DNA of 64,000 nucleotides from Bicyclus anynana (lineage: Eukaryota > Arthropoda > Insecta > Lepidoptera > Nymphalidae), in assembly GCF_947172395.1 (NCBI RefSeq), contig NC_069100.1:4531001-4595000 (forward strand), given 5' to 3'. The notes under the pieces are model-generated. The model ran no database searches and was not told the origin of the DNA. It saw nothing but the letters and a program-made list of their open reading frames with translations. Shown in pieces: positions 57,056 through 64,000 of the stretch. A program made the position numbers and the translations under genes. How positions within the stretch are numbered: the first letter of the stretch is position 1; each line of letters starts with the position of its first letter.

Positions 57056-57399
57056 CTCTCTATTCATATAATATGGGTTTAAATAATAGTTATATACAGA
57101 TAAATTTTCTCAGTCGGGTTGAAGCATAACAATCCAATTACAAGATATTCTGCAGACTCATGCTCGGGGGAAATGCGAAAAATTAAATGAGAAAACGACT
57201 CTGTTCTGTTTTGTGCTCTCGTAAAAATTTCTTAATTGTGTTCCATGGATATCTGCATGGGAATTTTGTACGAAATTAGAAGGTTCTTTTTAACGTGGAA
57301 TTTGTTGATTTTTGCGAAATACTGGAGCTCTTTGTGTTGGATATGGGGAAATGCTTGTTATGCTTATTTCTAAGTAAGTCGTATTGTCGATTTCTGCTG

Positions 57400-57975
57400 G
57401 CCTATCTAAATATATATAACTCAAAGGTGACTGACTGACTGACTAACTGACTGATTGACTGATTGACTGACTGACATAGTGATCTAGCAACGCCCAGCCC
57501 AAACCACTAGACGGATCGGGCTGAAATTTGGCATGCAGGTAGTTGTTATGACGTAGACATCCGTTAAGAAAGGATTTTGATCAATTCTACCCCCAAGGAG
57601 ATAAAATAGGGGATGAAAGTTTGTAATGAAACTGTCAATTTTTCAGCGATTTGGCTGAAATTTCGAATGTAAATAGATTTTACTCTGGAACACATAGGCT
57701 ACTACTAAGTTTCATTTGAAATCATTTAGTAGTTTCAGCATGGTGCCCGAATAACAAAAAAACACGGACGGACAGACAGAAAAAACCCCCCAACAAAAAA
57801 ATTCAAAATATCTTCAATGTACAGAATGTACAGAATTCGTATTGTAAGTATAGATTCGAGATGGCGCTGTCGTCCGTTATGCCACAGTAACGTTTGGTGT
57901 TACAAGCGGTATAAGTAAAATCTTAAATTGCGAATAAATGAATAGAATTCGACCAGTTTTATTATAAGTATAGAA
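57400..57975 (-). mobile_element. Lep1-related long variant
   Basis: gactgactgactaactgact repeat, then acacataggctactac, gacggacagacag, gaattcgaccagttttattataag; relative of 33117-34215. Confidence 0.6.
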
Positions 57976-58340
57976 GAAGAAAATACGAATAGTTCAACAA
58001 AAGTTTATCTTCCTTAAGTTTGCCCTATCGAAGAACCCTTATAAAAGCAGCAGAGGGCTTCCTTTGATCGTAGACTGAATAAAGCTTAATCGCAGCTTAA
58101 AACATGTAAATTGTAGTTGTAGGGTACTTCGACATAACGAGTAACAATGGGGTGTGTCTAATGGTTTTATTCACGCTTTTAATACTCGCGTCTATGGCTT
58201 CGTCTAGACAACTCGTTGATCTCTTGAATGATATTAAACGTGTTTCATACTCTTCAGATTTGCATGCTATTACTATCTATAGATATAATAATACAATAGA
58301 ATAGAATAGTCTGTACAATATTGATTTAAAAATGAATTTA

Positions 58341-58660
58341 ATGTTCTTTACAAGTTAGCCCTTGATTACAATCTCACCTGATGGTAAGTGATGATGCAGT
58401 CTAAGATGGAAGCGGGCTAACTTGTTAGGAGGAGGATGAAAATCCATACCCCTTTCGGTTTCTACACGTCATCGTACCGGAACGCTAAATCGCTTGGCGG
58501 TACGTCTTTGTCGGTAGGGTGGTAACTAGCCACGGCCGAAGCCTCCCACCAGCCAGACCTGGACAAATTAAGAAAATCTCAACCTGCCCAGCCGGGGATC
58601 GAACCCAGGACCTCCGTTTTGTAAATCCACCGCGCATACCACTGCGCCACGGAGGCCGTC
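58341..58660 (-). mobile_element. SINE-B copy, full length
   Basis: GACGGCCTCCGTGGCGCAGTGG at 58660 to cttgtaaagaac at 58341. Confidence 0.92.
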
Positions 58661-58693
58661 AAAATGATAATTCCAATGTGATTTTATTGTTCA

Positions 58694-58930
58694 TAATCTT
58701 GATTGGGCTCCGCCCAGTTATTGTTGAGGACTCTGCGCTCGAAATTGTAGACGAATATATACATCTAGGACACACAGTCCAGTTAGGTAGGTCCAATTTC
58801 GAGAAAGAGGTGAATCGCCGAATCCAGCTTGGCCTATGGGCCTTATTAGAAGGCTCAAAGTCACTCAGCGGACGATGGAGCGAGCTATGCTTGGACTTTC
58901 TCTGCGTGATCGAATCAGGAATGAGGAGAG
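58694..58930 (+). mobile_element. RTE reverse transcriptase fragment
   Basis: ALEIVDEYIHLGHTVQLGRS then NFEKEVNRRIQLG, followed by a deletion into the RW..LCL region. Fused in one frame to SINE-B sequence upstream, which makes an artificial 153-codon frame (58519-58980). Confidence 0.8.
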
Positions 58931-58984
58931 TTTGTTATCGTGTAAATAATTACGCACTTTCGAAAACACATTATCTTTGAACAC

Positions 58985-59660
58985 AGACAGACAATTTTAT
59001 TAATATGCTTTGATTATTATTACTATAAAACTTTCATGTGATTGTACATGTTTGGGTATAAAATTATTATTTTAAAGAACAACTGCTGTTTTTTTTCTGT
59101 GTTGCCACAGACATTGTTACTGTCCTGGTGCTTTGAAAAAAAAAATCAAACAGATTGTGTCAAAGAGATCGTCTAATCATACTTAGAACATCGAAAATGC
59201 GGTTATTTAGTGTGTTAGCCTGTCTACGCTTCTGTTCGTATGCATACAGGTAGTAGGTACATAACACCGCTTCAAGCAGAATTCAATCTTAAGTCATAAT
59301 GTTAGAGACGCGATTGCTATAACAAAGTTAGCGATGTAAGACGTCTGTTTGAATACTATATCGTATTCTGTGGTCTAGGTGAGAGTGTGGTGTAGTTGCG
59401 ACAGCGCAAATTAGCTAATTGCGCCGGTTAAGCAATGTTGACACAAGTAGATAACTGAATTTGGACGTCCGGATTCAACTATTAACCTTACCGTGCATTG
59501 GAAAGCTTGTTAATGCTCTAACTGAACATGCGATGCGACAAAACGGTTTTAAAGTTTTTTTTTTTGGCAAATATTAACTATGGCAATTGGAATTCACTAT
59601 TCCTCTGGAGCCTCCAACTAATCTAAAATGAAAGAAATAAATAATTAATAAGTACAGTTA
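58985..59660. other. No gene recognised
   Basis: AT-rich DNA; nothing supported. Confidence 0.4.
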
Positions 59661-59664
59661 ACTT

Positions 59665-60168
59665 GTGACACCTAGGACATATGATCCAATTAGGTAGGTC
59701 CAATTTCGAGAAAGAGGTGAACCGCTGAATCCAACTCGGCTGGGCTGCATTCGGGAAACTTCTCGACATCTTTTTGTCCGAAATTCCTCAGTGCCTGAAG
59801 ACAAAAGTCTTCGAACAGTGCGTGTTGCCAGTGATGACCTATGGTTCCGAGACTTGGTCGCTAACTTTGGGCCTCATCAGAAAGCTCAGAGTCACACAGC
59901 GGGCGATGGAACGAGCTACGTTAGGAGTATCTCTGCGTGATCGAATCAGAAATGAGGAGATCCGCAGAAGAACCAAAGTACCGACATAGCTGAACGAGTT
60001 GCGAAACTGAAGTGGCATGGGCGGGCCACATAGTTCGAAAAGCCGATGTAAATTGGAGTCCCAAAGTGCTAGAATGGCGATCCCGCACTAGTAAGCGCAG
60101 TGTTGGTCGAAAAGGCCTATGTCCTGCAGTGGACGTCCATCCGCTGATATGATAATGATGATGATTCA
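59665..60168 (+). mobile_element. RTE LINE 3' fragment, about 500 bp
   Basis: ctaggacatatgatccaattag ... KVFEQCVLPVMTYGSETWSL, RAMERATLGVSLRDRIRNEE and the 3' tail ending tgatatgataatgatgatgat. An internal deletion removes part of the RPP..W block. Confidence 0.86.
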
Positions 60169-60612
60169 TCAGTTCATCTAGAATACACGTCTACAGAACA
60201 TTACCCAAAAAACATACAATTACTCAAACTATTTCACCTTTAGTGAAAACAAAAGAGAAACTTTCAAACCTGCAACTTCAGTGAGCCACAGCAAAAAGTT
60301 TTTGCATTCAGAAACTTCCTCACATATTTTAGCAACAGCTAAAAACCAGTTAGAGCGATAAATCAGCTAAACAAAGTTTATTCAAATGGCAATTCAAAAA
60401 GGATTAATTTTAAAGTTAAATTCCCGGAGAACAACAAACCGTGGTCACGCTACAAACTTAACATTCTACATGACTACGTATTTACTCGTACTTCCTTTTA
60501 TCAGCTCGTTCTGACTCTTATAGGGTCATTAATTCATCATGAATAAAGCACTGCTGGTTTTTGGAGCTTACTGCTTAATAATAATCGATTGGTAAACCAA
60601 TAACTTTAGAAA

Positions 60613-60808
60613 TCTATACTAATATTATTAAGCTGAAGTGTTTGTTTGTATGATTGAACGCGCTAATCTCAGGAACTACTGGTCCGATTTAAAAAATTCT
60701 TTCAGTGTTACATAGCCCATTTATCGAGAAAGGCTACAGGGTAAAAATTATTCCCGCATTCTTACGGGAACGGGAACCACGCAGGTAAAACCACGCGGCG
60801 TCAGCTAG
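60613..60808 (+). mobile_element. Lep1 Helitron, complete
   Basis: A/TC at 60613 to CTAG/T at 60805-60808, 196 bp. Confidence 0.88.
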
Positions 60809-61150
60809 TTAAGAAAATAAAATCGCTTCATTATAATAAAAAAAGTCAAAAGTCACGTTCTTTTGCACAATGTTTTTGAACGCTGTATATTTTGACAACA
60901 TCTGTGCCGCAGTTGGTAGTCCTGTGGTACTCAACATAGAGATCCTGGGTTGGATTTCCAATTTGGGTCAATTTATTTTTTTATCTATTATAAATATTAT
61001 AAAAAGCTAAAGTTCGTGGCATTATAGGGGGTAATTTCTTTATCTACTATGGCTAGGGTATGGAGCTCTCTCCCGAAGGCAATGTTTCCTAATTCTTACA
61101 ACCTGGGCATCTTTAAGAAAAGAGTATAACTTTTTCTATAAACTTTATTC

Positions 61151-61482
61151 GACGGCCTCCGTGGCACAGTGTTTTGCGCGGTGGATTCACAAAACGGAGG
61201 TCCTGGGTTCGATCCCCGGCTGGGCAGTTTGAGATTTTCTTAATTTGTCCAGGTCTGGCTGGTGGGAGGCTTCGGCCGTGGCTAGTTACCACCCTACCGG
61301 CAAAGACGTACCGCCAAGCGATTTAGCGTTCCGGTACGATGCCGTGTAGAAACCGAAAGGGGTGTGGATTTCATCCTCCTCCTAACAAGTTAGCCTGCTT
61401 CCATCTTAGACTGCATCATCACTTACCATCAGATGAGATTGTAGTCAAGGGCTAACTTGTAAAGAATAAAAAAAAAAAAAAA
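61151..61482 (+). mobile_element. SINE-B copy, full length
   Basis: GACGGCCTCCGTGGCACAGTG ... gggctaacttgtaaagaataaaaaaaaaaaaaa. Confidence 0.92.
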
Positions 61483-61489
61483 GTCATAC

Positions 61490-62125
61490 GATAACCAGAG
61501 AATAAAAAAATATAATGCAAAAGTTATATTCATTTAGTTATATTCATCTCCTGATATAATATCAAAGTTCATCCATCAATTAATTACAAATACAAAAAAA
61601 ACACATTAAAAAAGTCCAGTCCGACGAGAATTCGAGCTATGCTGACACTTCCAGAACGTCGTCACAAAATTAGTGCCTTACAATATTGCCCTCTTATTTT
61701 CACTTTACCAGTATAAAACCACGACCAAACTTCACAGACCCACCCCACTTTTGTACACGGCACTAAAATTGAGATAAGTCAGAAAGTTGTACCTCGCCCG
61801 TGTGCCAATTTAGCCTGGACAACGTTCGGCAGTTCGGCGGAAATTCACGGGAAAGACAAAAATTGCGGAGAAAGGTTTTTCTTCCGTCTGTTTCTATATT
61901 TCGTTACGTTTTTCCTTTATCCGTTTATTGGTGGGTTTGGATTAAGGAGTAATTTATGTGTGCAAGATGGTACAATTTTATTTTGTCCCATTCCATTTTA
62001 TGCTACATCAATGCAACTTGTGATCATTTGTTTTTATGGCGCACGGTTTATGGTTCGTCTTAATTAGAATGCTTGTCTTTGATTGCGTCACAAAACTAAT
62101 TGGGTGCATCAGCTTGATATAACTA
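61490..62125. other. No gene recognised
   Basis: Searched by eye for missing Ig1/Ig2 exons on the minus strand; none found. Confidence 0.4.
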
Positions 62126-62690
62126 TTTATTTATTTATTTATTTATTATCATCGTAACTTAAAACTAGCCTTACAAATATCACCTAATTCGCTAGCTTAG
62201 TACTATATTATAAATCTAAAACTTAATTCTATTTACCTATATACATTACGATTAATATTACCTACTTAGTATAACAAATACACCACTCAGCAATCCTTGT
62301 GAGTTCACTCAGAGTACAAGAGAAGATGTCGATGTTTTCAGCTACGACGTTGAGAGTGCGAAGTGCGCACGTCAACGGAGCTTTTTTGGCTAAAATAGTA
62401 CGTCCGCTCGGTACCACCAGCAACTGAGGCTTGCGTCTCCGCGACACGTAACGGTCCGGGACGTTTAGGCTCACCTGTACTAGTACCTCCGCATTATACA
62501 CCTTTCCTCTTAAGAGTTTAAAGATATATAACACGAGTGCCAGTTCCCTCCTAACCCGCAGTTCATTATATCCGACCATACCTAGTATAAATAACGTTGG
62601 GTACATTAATGGATAGTATGGGTATACCCCATACAGCCTCATATACAAATATCTAATAAATTTATTCTGTACGCGCTCCAACATCAGGCT
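62126..62690 (-). mobile_element. 5'-truncated non-LTR retrotransposon, RT C-terminal region
   Basis: The open frame 62262-62684 (140 codons) reads LERVQNKFIRYLYMRLYG, then GYNELRVRRELALVLYIFKL and PDRYVSRRRKPQLLVVP: the LE.VQ..F.RY..., LG...L..RR......F.. pattern after LINE RT domains. A (TTTA)n tract at 62127-62147 is its tail on the opposite strand. The frame is open, so the copy is fairly young, but it lacks the RT core. Confidence 0.82.
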
Positions 62691-62699
62691 ATAACTACT

Positions 62700-62912
62700 A
62701 GCTGACGCCTCACGGTATCACTCGCGTGGTTTCCTTTCCCGAGGAATGCGAGGATAATATACAGCCTATAGCCTTTCTAGATAAATGGGCTACCAAGCCG
62801 CAAGGATTCGCTGGATGCAGGTGACTTAGTACCATGATGTTTGGAAATCCCTACAAAAAGCCTATGTCTTGGAGTGGATGTCCATCGGCTGATATGATGA
62901 CGATGATGATAC
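62700..62912 (+). mobile_element. Lep1 fragment joined to RTE LINE 3' end
   Basis: 62698-62790 (ctagctgacgcctcacgg ... gataaatgggctacc, reverse orientation) runs straight into 62793-62912 (gccgcaaggattcgctggatgcagg ... gctgatatgatgacgatgatgat). Confidence 0.7.
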
Positions 62913-63276
62913 CAATGAGGTTAAGAAATACTAAACATCTGTTTAAAAATATTTAGATAAAATAATATTTCTCTAAAGTATGAAAAGTAATTTTAACTTA
63001 CATTACAGTCAAGCAAAAAATGTTAATAGAACACCAAAATGAAATTCCAATGCGATTTGTTGAAAAGAATGACAAAACAGGTAGACAAATAAAAACCAAA
63101 GAAAAGAACTTACAAGCAATAACAAAAGGGCTTGAAAAACTAAAAGAATTCCTGTTTAGTCATTTGATTACGCAAGTTGACAAAAGCAAAGGCAACTTAC
63201 GACTAACTTGAAACACCGAGAGACTGCAAAGCCTGACTTACTTCATTTTATGAATGCTGGAAGTTTGTCAACCCAT

Positions 63277-63480
63277 GACAAGTTAACTCTTGACTACAAT
63301 CTCACCTGATGGTAAGTGATGATGCAATTTAAAATGGAAGCGGGCTATCTTGGTAGGAGGAGGATGAAAATCCACACCTTCTTGGGTTTCTACACGACAT
63401 CGTACCGGAACGCTAAATTGTTTAGCGGTACATCTTTGACGGTAGGGTGGTAACTAGCTACGGCCCAACCCTCCCAGCAG
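63277..63480 (-). mobile_element. SINE-B fragment
   Basis: acaagttaactcttgactac ... ggtaactagctacggcccaaccctcccagcag; head missing. Confidence 0.83.
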
Positions 63481-63770
63481 TAAAAAAATGGCTTCCTAAA
63501 ATGAGGTATGTCTGGCATAAGCAGATTGTCAGTCCAAAAGCAAAGAAAACTTCCGAGTAACTTAACGGAAAACAACAATAAAGATTATATATATCACCGT
63601 GAAGATTTACGCCAAATAAGACATCTAGAATTTCATATATAAGTTGCCGAGAAAGTTAGGAACTTCAAAAATATCTGAGACAGGAATGACGTCAATAAGT
63701 CCGCGATGTAGGTGGGATTACGTGGCCAATTTTTGACAACAAAGACTTTGTTTTATGTGCGTTTGTGTGC

Positions 63771-64000
63771 GTTCGAATCCGGTTCGAGGCATGCACCTCC
63801 AACTTTTCAGTTGTGTGCATTTTAAGAAATTAAATATCACGTATATTTAATTTCTTAAAATGCACAAATCGGTGAAGGAAAATATCGTGAGGAAACCTGC
63901 ATACCAGAGAATTATCTTAATTCTCTGCGTGTGTGAAGTCTGCCAATCCGCATTGGGCCAGCGTGGTGGACTATTGGCCTTACCCCTCTCATTCTGACAG
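63771..64000 (+). mobile_element. SINE-A copy with a 24-bp snap-back palindrome, cut by the window end
   Basis: gttcgaatccggttcgaggcatgc ... ctctcattctga. Palindrome 63814-63837 / 63843-63866 with a 5-nt loop around the ttaagaaattaaata segment. Confidence 0.9.

Noticed and set aside
58519..58980. Longest open frame in the window (153 codons, plus strand)
   Set aside because: It is a chance fusion of antisense SINE-B sequence with an RTE reverse-transcriptase fragment.
59921..60169. 82-codon minus-strand frame
   Set aside because: Antisense of the RTE 3' end, not a gene.

Overview
The window looks like lepidopteran (moth or butterfly) nuclear DNA. It is AT-rich and packed with repeat types familiar from that order: short Helitron-like Lep1 elements (TC...CTAG ends, TATACTAATATTATAAAG heads), tRNA-derived SINEs, RTE-type LINE 3' ends with GAT-repeat tails, jockey-like LINE ends and many MITEs. 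It contains one real protein-coding gene, split over long introns. No rRNA, stand-alone tRNA gene or CRISPR array was seen.

The gene is on the minus strand and covers at least 56159 down to about 25309. I could chain fourteen exons with consistent splice phases, about 605 codons. They encode the last three immunoglobulin domains (Ig3-Ig5), one transmembrane segment and a long cytoplasmic tail of a Roughest/Kirre (irregular chiasm C, nephrin/Neph-family) cell-adhesion receptor. The signal peptide and Ig1-Ig2 exons were not found and probably lie beyond 64000. The 3' end is ambiguous: the last exon either splices on or reads into a stop at 25309-25311.

Layout: 1-25300 is 3' of the gene and is nearly all transposon debris: SINEs, Lep1 copies, a 770-bp inverted composite pair (6017-6786 / 10087-10858), a GAGCATGC-studded MITE (16489-16958), a 130-bp minisatellite (17903-18430) and a G-rich minisatellite (19536-19905). 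25300-40350 holds the tail, transmembrane and Ig5 exons, including a decayed four-copy tandem duplication of part of one tail exon (36229-37003), one copy hit by a SINE at its splice donor. 40350-56160 holds the remaining Ig exons, a roughly 370-bp satellite (46490-47990) and an extraordinary perfect inverted repeat (2 x 1159 bp, 53053-55939) around a single LTR with a polypurine tract on one side and a primer binding site on the other. 56160-64000 is intron or upstream DNA filled with RTE, SINE and LINE fragments.

The most notable objects are the retrotransposon-derived perfect palindrome inside the rst/kirre intron (a natural long-hairpin RNA candidate), the tandem exon-fragment duplication, and three copies of one SINE family that each carry an independent snap-back palindrome. 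Family matches were made by eye and from memory; no alignment was run.
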